From Solirubrum puertoriconensis (lineage in GTDB: Bacteria > Bacteroidota > Bacteroidia > Cytophagales > Hymenobacteraceae), in contig NZ_LNAL01000008.1 of the NCBI RefSeq assembly GCF_001483135.1, positions 1,485,888-1,549,887 of the forward strand: DNA of 64,000 nt, given 5' to 3'. Below, piece after piece: positions 9,870 through 21,120 of this stretch. Made by a program: the position numbers and the translations under genes. How positions within the stretch are numbered: the stretch's first letter is position 1; each line of letters opens with the position of its first letter. The notes under the pieces are model-generated. The model saw only the letters and a program-made list of their open reading frames with translations. It was not told the origin of the DNA and did no database searches.

Positions 9870-11054
9870 ATGCAAACCACCACCCAAGCCGCCCTCGATA
9901 CCACCCATACCCAGCCGCTGGCCGAGGCGTCGCAGCCGGGCCGGTTGGTGTCGCTCGATGTATTTCGGGGCATCACTGTAATGGCGATGATTCTGGTGAA
10001 CAACCCCGGCGACTGGGGCCATATCTACGCGCCGCTCGAGCACGCCGCCTGGAATGGCTGTACCCCCACCGACCTCATCTTCCCGTTTTTTCTGTTCATC
10101 GTGGGCGTGTCATTGGTGTATGCCCTCGATGGCGTGAAGCGGCAGGGCGGTCCGCTTGGGGCTACCACGCTGCGGGTGGTGCGGCGCGGTGCGGTGCTGT
10201 TTGCCCTAGGGCTGTTTTTGGCGCTGTTTCCCAAGTTCGAGTTTGATACGGTGCGCATTCCGGGCGTGCTGCAGCGCATTGGCTTGGTGTTCATTTTGTG
10301 CAGCACCATTTTTCTGTACACCGGGCGCCGCACGCAGCTGGGGTTGCTGGGCGCCATTTTGGTGCTCTACAACGTGCTGCTGCAGTTAGTGCCCGCGCCC
10401 GGCCTAGGTGCCGCCTCGCTGCTGCCCGGCCAAGACCTAGGCGCCTGGCTCGACCGCACTTTGCTTACCGAAGCCCACCTCTGGAAGTCGAGCAAAACCT
10501 GGGACCCCGAGGGCCTGCTGAGCACGCTCCCCGCCGTGGGTACGGGTTTGCTGGGCGTGATAACCGCCCAGTGGCTACGCCGCCGCGACGTACAACCCGC
10601 CGAAAAAGTAGCCTGGCTATTCGTCGATGGGGCCTTGCTGATTGTGCTCGGGCTGATCTGGAACGGCTGGTTCCCCATCAATAAAAGCCTCTGGACGAGC
10701 TCCTACGTGCTTTACACCGGCGGTATCGCCATCAGCGCGTTGGCCGCCCTGTACTGGATTTGCGACGTGCAGGGCTGGCGCGGCTGGATTAAGCCCTTCC
10801 TGGTGTACGGCGTCAACGCCATTACCGTGTTCTTTCTGTCGGGGCTGATACCGCGCATTCTCAACCTCATCAAGCAGCCCTTGCCCGGCAGCGGCAAAGA
10901 GGTGGGCCTGAAGGAGTGGCTGTACCAAACGTTGTTCGTGCCCAACTTCGGGGTGCCCGAAAATGCCTCGCTCGCCGGCGCCGTTACGCTTATCCTGATA
11001 TGGCTGGGCATTTTGTGGTGGATGTACCACAAGCGCATCATCATTAAGGTCTGA
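9870..11054 (+). CDS. NagX-like membrane acyltransferase (heparan-alpha-glucosaminide N-acetyltransferase family, COG4299)
   Basis: Polytopic inner-membrane protein with roughly ten hydrophobic segments over 394 aa. The family signature LVSLDVFRGITVMAMILVNN sits in the first helix, and a second conserved block follows (LIFPFFLFIVGVSLVYAL). Relatives acetylate the terminal glucosamine of glycans using cytoplasmic acetyl-CoA, or are linked to chitin and GlcNAc use. I chose the ATG at 9870 because the open frame from 9714 adds 52 atypical residues. It stands alone, ahead of a terminator. The specific substrate is unknown. Confidence 0.85.
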   Translation: MQTTTQAALDTTHTQPLAEASQPGRLVSLDVFRGITVMAMILVNNPGDWGHIYAPLEHAAWNGCTPTDLIFPFFLFIVGVSLVYALDGVKRQGGPLGATTLRVVRRGAVLFALGLFLALFPKFEFDTVRIPGVLQRIGLVFILCSTIFLYTGRRTQLGLLGAILVLYNVLLQLVPAPGLGAASLLPGQDLGAWLDRTLLTEAHLWKSSKTWDPEGLLSTLPAVGTGLLGVITAQWLRRRDVQPAEKVAWLFVDGALLIVLGLIWNGWFPINKSLWTSSYVLYTGGIAISALAALYWICDVQGWRGWIKPFLVYGVNAITVFFLSGLIPRILNLIKQPLPGSGKEVGLKEWLYQTLFVPNFGVPENASLAGAVTLILIWLGILWWMYHKRIIIKV

Positions 11055-11070
11055 TGCCATAAGCTCCAGT

Positions 11071-11107
11071 AAAAAGTCCGCTCCACGTCCTGGGGCGGGC
11101 TTTTTTG
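11071..11107 (+). terminator. Terminator after the NagX-like gene
   Basis: An imperfect hairpin (AAGTCCGCTCC with GGGGCGGGCTT) is followed by TTTTTTG, about 20 nt after the stop. Confidence 0.65.
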
Positions 11108-11145
11108 TATCTAGGTGGTCCGGAATCCTCAGGCCCTAAAAGCAA

Positions 11146-11174
11146 AGCGGGCGGCCCGAAACGAGCCGCCTGCT
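11146..11174 (-). terminator. Terminator of the leftward lipoprotein gene
   Basis: A stem AGCGGGCGGC with GCCGCCTGCT (one mismatch) is followed, reading leftward, by TTTGCTTTTA. It is placed downstream of the lipoprotein gene ending at 11207. Confidence 0.6.
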
Positions 11175-11206
11175 TCACCATTTCACTCACTATTCGGGAG
11201 CGACTC

Positions 11207-11875
11207 CTAGAGCCGGTCCCACACGGTGCCGCCCGCCTCTACGAAGCGCACGACGCCGTATTCCTTGGTATAGTAAACCCGTTGCACCTGCCAGGCCGCG
11301 GCGGCTTGGTTGGCCGCTGGCTGCAGGGTGGGGTACTCCAAAACGTTATTAAAAATGCGGCCTCCTGCGGTTAGGCTCGGTAGCAGGCGCACACCCGCGG
11401 GCAGTGTCTGCTGGTTTTCGAGCTCGGCCACGGGCAGCGGCAGTTGTAGGTTGCCCCACTGCAGGGCGGCCTCCAAGGGCTGCTGCCCAGCGGCGGCACC
11501 TAGGGTAAACGAGGCTGCAAAGCGGGCGGCATCGGCACGCTCGTAGTACGCCGAATCGACGCGCTCGAGGCGGGTGCCTACCTCTTGCTGGTAGTACTGC
11601 ACGCGCGCGCCTTTGCTGGCCATGCCCGGTTGGTCTTTATCAGAGAGGCCTTTTACCTGGTAGCGGCGCTCGTAGCCGGCTTGGTTTACAAAGCGCCACT
11701 CTTCGCCTAGGCGATAGGGCGTCGTCCAGGCTTGCTCTTGCTGGCTCAGCGTGTAGTGCGTCGGCTCCTCGCTCTCGGCACCCGGCATTACGCTGTCGCA
11801 CGCGCCGAGCAGCAGCGTAAGCATCAGCGAGCCAAGCAGAGGCAGGCGTTGCACAAGGGGGTAGAGCAGGGGCAT
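11207..11875 (-). CDS. Hypothetical lipoprotein
   Basis: 222 aa from the ATG at 11875. The signal peptide ends in the lipobox LLLGAC (Cys26), then an acidic linker. The body is soluble with no family I recognise; features include a SxxEQAWTTPYRLGEEW stretch and a beta-rich C-terminal half. The open frame extends upstream to 12025, but those 50 residues are Cys/Arg-rich and break up the signal peptide. It is monocistronic, diverging from the DUF2059 gene. Probably anchored in the outer or inner membrane facing the periplasm. Confidence 0.75.
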   Translation of the reverse strand: MPLLYPLVQRLPLLGSLMLTLLLGACDSVMPGAESEEPTHYTLSQQEQAWTTPYRLGEEWRFVNQAGYERRYQVKGLSDKDQPGMASKGARVQYYQQEVGTRLERVDSAYYERADAARFAASFTLGAAAGQQPLEAALQWGNLQLPLPVAELENQQTLPAGVRLLPSLTAGGRIFNNVLEYPTLQPAANQAAAAWQVQRVYYTKEYGVVRFVEAGGTVWDRL

Positions 11876-12256
11876 GGCTGGATGTTGAGGAAGGCGAGAA
11901 GCAGGCGAGCGGACGCGGGTAAAGCAACGGTACAAACATCGGCCACAAACGCACACGAGTAAATCGCATATGCATGTGAGCAAGCCAGAAAGCACAGCCG
12001 GGGTGCGCGAACGGGAGCTTGTCATGCGCCGTCAGTAAACCAGATGCTGAACCGGGGGCAAAGGTTGCTTAAGGTACTTAGCAATTGTTGAGCTTGCTAC
12101 CACTTTCGCAATTGTTTGCGCCAAAAGGCTGTCCGGATTTGAAAGTTGTAGTGCTCTTAAGGATACGTACTTAGCCGCGATGCAAAGCCGCCTCTGGCAC
12201 CTAGGAAAATACTTAGCAGCATGGCCGCCCTTGTGGCGTTCTGCGTAGTAAGTACC
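11876..12256. other. Divergent intergenic region, about 380 bp
   Basis: Lies between the leftward lipoprotein and the rightward DUF2059 gene. No convincing gene or RNA and no exact TAnnTTTG match was seen on either strand. It contains one CCTAGG at about 12200 and a short AT-rich patch around 12070-12110. Confidence 0.4.
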
Positions 12257-12754
12257 ATGAAACAGCTTTTGATTCTCGCCGCTGGCTTAGTGCTGGCCGC
12301 GCCGGCCGCACTGGCCCAGACCACGGCACCGGCCCCGAGCAGCACCGCTACGGCGGCTGTTTCGGCCGGGCAGCGCAAAGCCGCCGAAGACCTGATGCTG
12401 GCCATGCAGATGGAGAAGAATACTAACTCGGCCCTCGACCAAATGCTTACGGCCCAGCTGACCCAGCGCCCCGAGCTCAAACCCGTGGAGCCCGAAATGC
12501 GCAACTTCCTGACAAAATACATGGGGTGGGCTTCGCTGAAGGAGGACATGGTGCAGCTGTACGCCAGCGAGTTCAGCGAAAAGGAGCTAAAAGACCTTAC
12601 GAAGTTCTACAGCTCCTCGACGGGCCAGAAGTTCATCGGCAAGCAAAGCGCCCTAATGATAGCTGGTATGGAACTCAGCCAGCGCCGCATGCAGGAAAAC
12701 CTGCCCGAACTGCAGCGCAGCATCGAGGCCAAAATGAAAACCACGCAGCAGTAA
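12257..12754 (+). CDS. DUF2059 domain-containing secreted protein
   Basis: 165 aa with a clear signal peptide cleaved after ALAQ (residue 21), then an Ala/Thr/Pro-rich linker and a helical DUF2059-like domain (about residues 40-160). The family pattern FLTKYMGW...YASEFSEKELKDLTKFYSSSTGQKF is visible in short blocks. These are periplasmic proteins of unknown function. I chose the ATG at 12257, not the upstream in-frame start at 12221, because it gives a canonical signal sequence. It ends at a shared bidirectional terminator. Confidence 0.85.
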   Translation: MKQLLILAAGLVLAAPAALAQTTAPAPSSTATAAVSAGQRKAAEDLMLAMQMEKNTNSALDQMLTAQLTQRPELKPVEPEMRNFLTKYMGWASLKEDMVQLYASEFSEKELKDLTKFYSSSTGQKFIGKQSALMIAGMELSQRRMQENLPELQRSIEAKMKTTQQ

Positions 12755-12770
12755 ATTGCCCTAGGTGCGC

Positions 12771-12830
12771 ACCGCTGCCAAACGCAAAACGCCCGGCCAT
12801 TTGGCCGGGCGTTTTGCGTTTGGCAGCGGT
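12771..12830. terminator. Bidirectional terminator, perfect 29-bp stem
   Basis: A 60-nt perfect palindrome with a 2-nt loop, centred at 12800, lies between the convergent DUF2059 and GH3 genes. Internal runs of four A or T flank the GC core on both sides, so it can stop transcription in both directions. Confidence 0.85.
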
Positions 12831-12838
12831 AGATAAAC

Positions 12839-16018
<3,180 letters not shown>

Positions 16019-16383
16019 AGCGGAGTGGGAAAGTGGTACGGTGCGAAGTTAACCCGAATGGTGCAGGTAAAGGTTGCCTTGGGCCCTAGGTGCCTGGCTT
16101 ACCTTGGGTATATCAGAGGCAAGGCGAGGTAAACCAGCAACCCAGACCAGATTTTTCTGCACTGCAGAACGGGCATGGCGCCGCCAATTGCCCTCGGGCT
16201 TGCGTGCTCGGTGGTGAGCCGCGCTTTTTCTCCGCCCAAAAGCAACCTAGCATGTATGTTTGTTGCTCATAGATCATGAATGGTTGCGTCTGGGTTGAGG
16301 CCGAAGCAATTAGCCGCTAGCCAAGCGGCCGGCGCATCTTATCACGAATTGCTTTTCTGTTTGCCGCAGCCTGCCGATTGCCA
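16019..16383. other. Divergent intergenic region between the GH3 gene and the TonB-receptor operon
   Basis: About 365 bp without a supported gene. Rightward, TCTGTTTG at 16356-16363 is one mismatch from TAnnTTTG and would start transcription about 14 nt before the ATG at 16384. Leftward, TAACTTCG (complement of 16044-16051) is a similar near-match ahead of the GH3 start. Both are weak. Confidence 0.4.
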
Positions 16384-17154
16384 ATGAAGAAACCTTTACT
16401 TGCCAGCTGCACCCTGCTTACGCTACAGCTGTGCAGCAATTGGGTGTTTGGCCAAACAGCAGTAGCCCCACCCGACACTACGCTGCTCACTTCGGCCATG
16501 GAGCACATGCACCTGCGCTACCGCGAAACCGTGGGTAGCAGCGCGGCCCTTTACAGCGGGCAGCAGTACGTAAACTACGCCTCGGGTACTGCTCAAGGGC
16601 ACCAGTTTTTCAAATCGAAAAACGACTTGCCCGGCAGTGTGTTCTACGACGGGTACGAGTTTACTGGCTTGGCCATGCAGTACGACGCCAAGCAGGACGC
16701 CCTGCTCGTGAACAGCTACAACAGCCCGGCCAAGTTTCGGTTGGTCGACGAGCGGGTAGAACACTTTGTAATTGATGGTCACCGCTTCGTGCGCATCGTG
16801 GCCGACTCGGCTGCTGCCGATGTAGTGACTACGGGGTTTTACGAGCTGCTTTACGAGGGCGGGCCGCAACTGCGGGTGCTGGCAAAGCACAGCAAGAATT
16901 TGCAGATTCGGATGGGGCAGCGGATGAGCTACCAGGAGTTTATCGATATCGACCGCTACTATTTGCAGAAAGGCAACCGGTACTACCCCGTCAGCAAGAA
17001 AGGCTCGGTGTTGGCCCTGTTCAGCGACCGGAAAAAGGAGCTGAAGAAATACGCCGCGGAGCAAAAGCTGAGGTTCTCGAAGGAAAAGCGCGCCGAGGCC
17101 ATTGTGCAGCTAGCTAAGTACTACCACGGCTTAACCCAAGCGGCTGCCCGATGA
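16384..17154 (+). CDS. Hypothetical secreted protein, first gene of the TonB-receptor operon
   Basis: 256 aa with a signal peptide (cleavage near VFGQ, residue 22). I do not recognise the family. The body is mixed alpha/beta, rich in Tyr and His, with a basic Lys-rich C-terminal third (for example KKELKKYAAEQKLRFSKEKR). I chose the ATG at 16384; a TTG two codons earlier is also open. Its TGA overlaps the ATG of the TonB-dependent receptor (ATGA at 17151), so the two are translationally coupled and probably act together. Confidence 0.75.
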   Translation: MKKPLLASCTLLTLQLCSNWVFGQTAVAPPDTTLLTSAMEHMHLRYRETVGSSAALYSGQQYVNYASGTAQGHQFFKSKNDLPGSVFYDGYEFTGLAMQYDAKQDALLVNSYNSPAKFRLVDERVEHFVIDGHRFVRIVADSAAADVVTTGFYELLYEGGPQLRVLAKHSKNLQIRMGQRMSYQEFIDIDRYYLQKGNRYYPVSKKGSVLALFSDRKKELKKYAAEQKLRFSKEKRAEAIVQLAKYYHGLTQAAAR

Positions 17155-19961
17155 GCGTTCAAAACAATTTCAAGCCGAAGCGCACCGCTAAGGGGTGGCT
17201 GGCTAGTATTGGGCTGCTGGCAGTGTTGCTTGGCAATGCCGCGCCCAGCCTGGCGCAGCAAGCGCCTCCGCTAATTAATGGGCAATTCAGTAACGCGCCC
17301 TTCGAGCAGTTTGCGCGCGAGGTGGAGCGCCAAACGCCCTACCGCTTTTACTTCGAGCCCAGCGCCGTCGACAGCATTCGGGTAACCCTAGGTGCCAGCA
17401 ACCAGCCGTTGCCCGAGGTACTGGAGAGCATCCTGAAGCCGCGCGAGCTTTTTTATGCCATCGATGGGCAACAGCGGGTATACATCACCTCGGGGCAGCC
17501 CATTCAGACGGAGCTGGCCGCGAACTATTTCCGGCAAAACGAAACCAACGCCACTGCCGCTGGCTCGCCCGGCGACGACGACCCGCTCGACGGCCTGAAC
17601 CGGCCCAAATCGCGGCGCCAGGCCGAAAGCCAGGTATACGCAATTGGGCAAGGCAGCAACCCCAGCGGCAAAGCCACGGTGGCCGGGCACGTGCGCGAAA
17701 GCAAAACGGGCGAGCCGGTGCCCGGCGCTACGGTGTACGTGGAGTCGCCGGCCGTTGGGGGCTCTACCGATCAGTTTGGTTACTACTCCCTTACGCTGCC
17801 CCTAGGTCGGCACACCGTTTTGGTGCGCGGCATCGGCATCAAGAACACCAAACGCACCATTGCGCTGCGCAACGATGGCAAGCTGGAGATTGAAGTAGAG
17901 GAGGACATTACGCCCCTGAAGGAGGTGGTAATTGAGGCCGAGAAGGACAAGAACGTGGCCGGCATGCAAATGGGCATGGAGAAGCTGGATATCAAAACCA
18001 TCCGGCAGGTGCCCACGGCTTTTGGCGAGGCCGATATGCTGCGCGTGGTGCTGACGCTGCCCGGCGTGAAATCGGTGGGCGAGGGCAGCACCGGCCTGAA
18101 CGTGCGCGGCGGCGCGGCCGACCAAAACCTGATCCTCTTCAACGATGCGGTGGTGTACAACCCCTCGCACTTGTTCGGCTTCTTCACGGCCTTCAACCCC
18201 GATATTCTGAAGAACGTGGAGCTGTACAAAAGCGCCATTCCGGCCAAGTACGGCAGCCGCCTCTCGTCGGTGCTCGACATTACTACTCGCGACGGCAACC
18301 GTAAAAAGTTTGGCGGGGCGGGCGGCATTGGGCCGCTCACCAGCCGCCTCACGCTCGAGGGGCCCATTCGGCAAGACAAAGCCTCGTTTATCGTGAGCGG
18401 CCGCTCGTCGTACTCCGACTGGATTTTGCACCGCTTGCCCAACCGCAGCTACCGCGAAAGCTCGGCCTCGTTCTACGACTTGAGCGCACACGTCAGCAAC
18501 GACCTCAACGACAAAAACTCGCTCTACGCCACCGGCTACATCAGCCGCGACCGGTTCAGGCTGGCTTCGGATACCACTTACGAGTACCGCAACCAGAACG
18601 CGAGCCTGAAGTGGAAGCACATCTTCAACAACCGGCTGTACAGTGTGGCTACGGCTACTTACAGCCGCTATGGCTACGACATCAGCAGTCGCAAAATTCC
18701 GGTGAATGCCTCGGCACTGGCTTTCGACCTAAACCAAACCACGGCCCAGCTCGATTTTAGCTACTTCCACAACCCGCGCCACACTTTTGAGTTTGGCGGC
18801 AGCACGCAGCTCTACCGCATTGCGCCGGGCAAGCTGCAACCCCTAGGTGGCGAGTCTCTGATTACCCCGGAGGTGCTGCAGCGCGAGCAGGGACTGGAAA
18901 GCGCCCTGTATGTTTCTGACCGCATCGAGGTGTCGCCGCGTTTCTCGGTGTCGTTGGGCTTGCGGTACTCGCTGTTCAATGCCTTAGGCCCGAACAACGT
19001 GCGGCAGTATGCGCCCGCAGGTCCCCGTTCCGATAACACCCTGACGGATACCGTGCGCTACCGCGCGGGGCAAGTGCTGGCAACTTACCACGGGCCGGAG
19101 TACCGGGTATCGGCCAAGTACGCCCTCACCGAAAACTCCTCCGTGAAAGCCAGCTATAACCGCACGCGCCAGTACATCAACATGCTGTCGAACACGGCTA
19201 CCATGGCGCCTACCGACATTTGGAAGCTGAGCGACGCGCACATTCGCCCGCAAGTGGGCGACCAGGTAGCCCTAGGTTTCTACCGCAATTTTAAGGACAA
19301 CACCATCGAAACCTCGGTAGAAACCTACTACAAGCGGCTGCACGATTTTGTTGATTTCCGGAACGGCGCGACGTTGCTGCTCAACCCGGCCATCGAGCAA
19401 GATGTGGTAAACGCCGAGGGCAAGGCTTACGGCGTGGAGGTGATGGTGCGCAAGCTTACGGGCAAGGTAAACGGCTGGATCAGCTACACGTACTCCCGCT
19501 CCTTGGTGCGCGTAAACAGCGGCACTACCGCCGAAATGATTAACGGCGGGAGGTATTACCCGAGCAATTTCGACAAGCCCCACGACGTGACGATGATCGG
19601 CAACTACCGCTTCAGCCGCCGCTTCAGCACCTCGCTCAACTTTACCTACAGCACCGGCCGGCCCATTACGCTGCCGCTGGCCAAGTACTACGTGGGCAAC
19701 TCGATGCGCGTGCTGTACTCCGACCGCAACGCCTACCGCGTGCCCGATTACTACCGCGCCGATATTGGCCTGAACATCGAGGGCAACCACAAGGTGAAAA
19801 AGCTGGCCCACAGCTCCTGGACGGTGGGCGTGTACAACCTGACGGGGCGCCGCAACCCATTCTCGATCTACTACAAATCCGTGAATGGCAACATCAAAGG
19901 CTACCAGCTGTCGGTCTTTGGGCAGCCCATTCCTACCATCACCTACAACTTCCGCTTCTGA
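17151..19961 (+). CDS. TonB-dependent receptor with N-terminal STN-like domain
   Basis: Outer-membrane active transporter, 936 aa. The signal peptide ends SLAQ (about residue 36). An STN/secretin-like domain (about 40-125) is of the type used for signalling to FecR-like anti-sigma factors. A carboxypeptidase-regulatory domain spans about 175-255, the plug about 290-400 (GLNVRGGAADQNLILFNDA), and the barrel ends in ITYNFRF. No fecI/fecR pair is adjacent, so any signalling partner lies elsewhere or the domain has another use. It overlaps the upstream gene by 4 nt and lies 1 nt from the DUF4249 gene. Receptor-DUF4249 pairing is common in Bacteroidota. The ligand is unknown. Confidence 0.93.
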   Translation: MSVQNNFKPKRTAKGWLASIGLLAVLLGNAAPSLAQQAPPLINGQFSNAPFEQFAREVERQTPYRFYFEPSAVDSIRVTLGASNQPLPEVLESILKPRELFYAIDGQQRVYITSGQPIQTELAANYFRQNETNATAAGSPGDDDPLDGLNRPKSRRQAESQVYAIGQGSNPSGKATVAGHVRESKTGEPVPGATVYVESPAVGGSTDQFGYYSLTLPLGRHTVLVRGIGIKNTKRTIALRNDGKLEIEVEEDITPLKEVVIEAEKDKNVAGMQMGMEKLDIKTIRQVPTAFGEADMLRVVLTLPGVKSVGEGSTGLNVRGGAADQNLILFNDAVVYNPSHLFGFFTAFNPDILKNVELYKSAIPAKYGSRLSSVLDITTRDGNRKKFGGAGGIGPLTSRLTLEGPIRQDKASFIVSGRSSYSDWILHRLPNRSYRESSASFYDLSAHVSNDLNDKNSLYATGYISRDRFRLASDTTYEYRNQNASLKWKHIFNNRLYSVATATYSRYGYDISSRKIPVNASALAFDLNQTTAQLDFSYFHNPRHTFEFGGSTQLYRIAPGKLQPLGGESLITPEVLQREQGLESALYVSDRIEVSPRFSVSLGLRYSLFNALGPNNVRQYAPAGPRSDNTLTDTVRYRAGQVLATYHGPEYRVSAKYALTENSSVKASYNRTRQYINMLSNTATMAPTDIWKLSDAHIRPQVGDQVALGFYRNFKDNTIETSVETYYKRLHDFVDFRNGATLLLNPAIEQDVVNAEGKAYGVEVMVRKLTGKVNGWISYTYSRSLVRVNSGTTAEMINGGRYYPSNFDKPHDVTMIGNYRFSRRFSTSLNFTYSTGRPITLPLAKYYVGNSMRVLYSDRNAYRVPDYYRADIGLNIEGNHKVKKLAHSSWTVGVYNLTGRRNPFSIYYKSVNGNIKGYQLSVFGQPIPTITYNFRF

Positions 19962-19962
19962 C

Positions 19963-21120
19963 ATGACAAGCCAACAAAGCTACTTCCGACGCGCCTTTGC
20001 CTGGGCGCTGCTGTGGGTGCTAATGGGCGGCTGCATCGACCCGTTCGAGCCCGACATCGACGAGGTGGAAACCAACTTTGTGGTGGTTGATGGGTTCATC
20101 AACAGCCGGGGCGTGAGCACCATCAAACTCTCGCGCACCTTCAAGCTCAGCACCGAAGGGCAGCCGCCCGCCGAAACGCGTGCCCGGGTGCTAATTGAGC
20201 AGGAGGGAGGCAGCAGCGTAACCCTAACGGAAAGCGCGCCTGGTACTTACACCTCGGCTCCGCTAAACCTAGGGGCCGGCACGCGCTACCGCCTGCATTT
20301 TTACACCAGCAACGGCAAGGAGTACGCCTCGGCTTACACCCCGGTAAAGATTACGCCTGCTATCGATACCGTGGAGTGGCGTCTGGGTGGGCAAGGGGTA
20401 CAAATCAGCGTGAGCACCCAAGACGCGACCAACCAAAGTCGCTACTACCGCTGGGGGCTGGAGGAAACCTGGGAGTTTACCTCGGCTCACCGCTCGATTT
20501 TGGAGTTTGTCAATGGCCGAATGCAAACCCGACAAGAGGATATCTACCGCTGCTGGGCCAACTCCGTTGGCAGCAACATTCGCCTGTTCAATACAACGCC
20601 CTTAAGCCAGGATGTGGTGTCGCGGCAGCAACTGCTGGAAATTCCGCGCACCGATACCCGCTTGCGTCTGAAGTACAGTGTTTTGGTGAAGCAATATGCT
20701 CAAACGCCCGAAGAATACGCCTATTGGGATGAACTGCGCAAAAACACTGAAAGCATTGGTACGCTCTTCGATCCGCTGCCTTCGCAGGTAACCGGCAACG
20801 TACGCTGCCTTTCCGACGCCAGCGAAACCGTACTGGGTTTTGTAGGTGCGTACTCCGTAGCCGAAAAGCGCATCTTCATCAGCCACGAAGCGCTGCCCAA
20901 CGAGTGGAGGATTTACTACAAAACCGGCTACGAGAACTGCATGTTGCTCGATACTTTTTTGGTGCGCGATGCCGATGCGGCCTTTTCTAATCCCGCCGTG
21001 CAACCTGTAGAGCCCGTGTACAACGACCGGGGCATTCTCATAGCCTACACCGCCTCGGCCCGTAAATGCATTGACTGCCGCGAGCGGGGCGTGAACAAAC
21101 GACCAAGCTTTTGGCGCTAA
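19963..21120 (+). CDS. DUF4249 domain-containing lipoprotein
   Basis: 385 aa from the ATG at 19963, one base after the receptor stop. The lipobox is LMGGC (Cys24), followed by the typical IDPFEPD start of DUF4249 proteins. The N-terminal part is an Ig-like beta domain. Cysteines near the C-terminus (CMLLDTF, CIDCRERG) may be structural. DUF4249 proteins regularly follow TonB-dependent receptors of this type and are thought to be surface or periplasmic accessory proteins. The open frame upstream to 19885 lies inside the receptor gene and was rejected. Confidence 0.9.
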   Translation: MTSQQSYFRRAFAWALLWVLMGGCIDPFEPDIDEVETNFVVVDGFINSRGVSTIKLSRTFKLSTEGQPPAETRARVLIEQEGGSSVTLTESAPGTYTSAPLNLGAGTRYRLHFYTSNGKEYASAYTPVKITPAIDTVEWRLGGQGVQISVSTQDATNQSRYYRWGLEETWEFTSAHRSILEFVNGRMQTRQEDIYRCWANSVGSNIRLFNTTPLSQDVVSRQQLLEIPRTDTRLRLKYSVLVKQYAQTPEEYAYWDELRKNTESIGTLFDPLPSQVTGNVRCLSDASETVLGFVGAYSVAEKRIFISHEALPNEWRIYYKTGYENCMLLDTFLVRDADAAFSNPAVQPVEPVYNDRGILIAYTASARKCIDCRERGVNKRPSFWR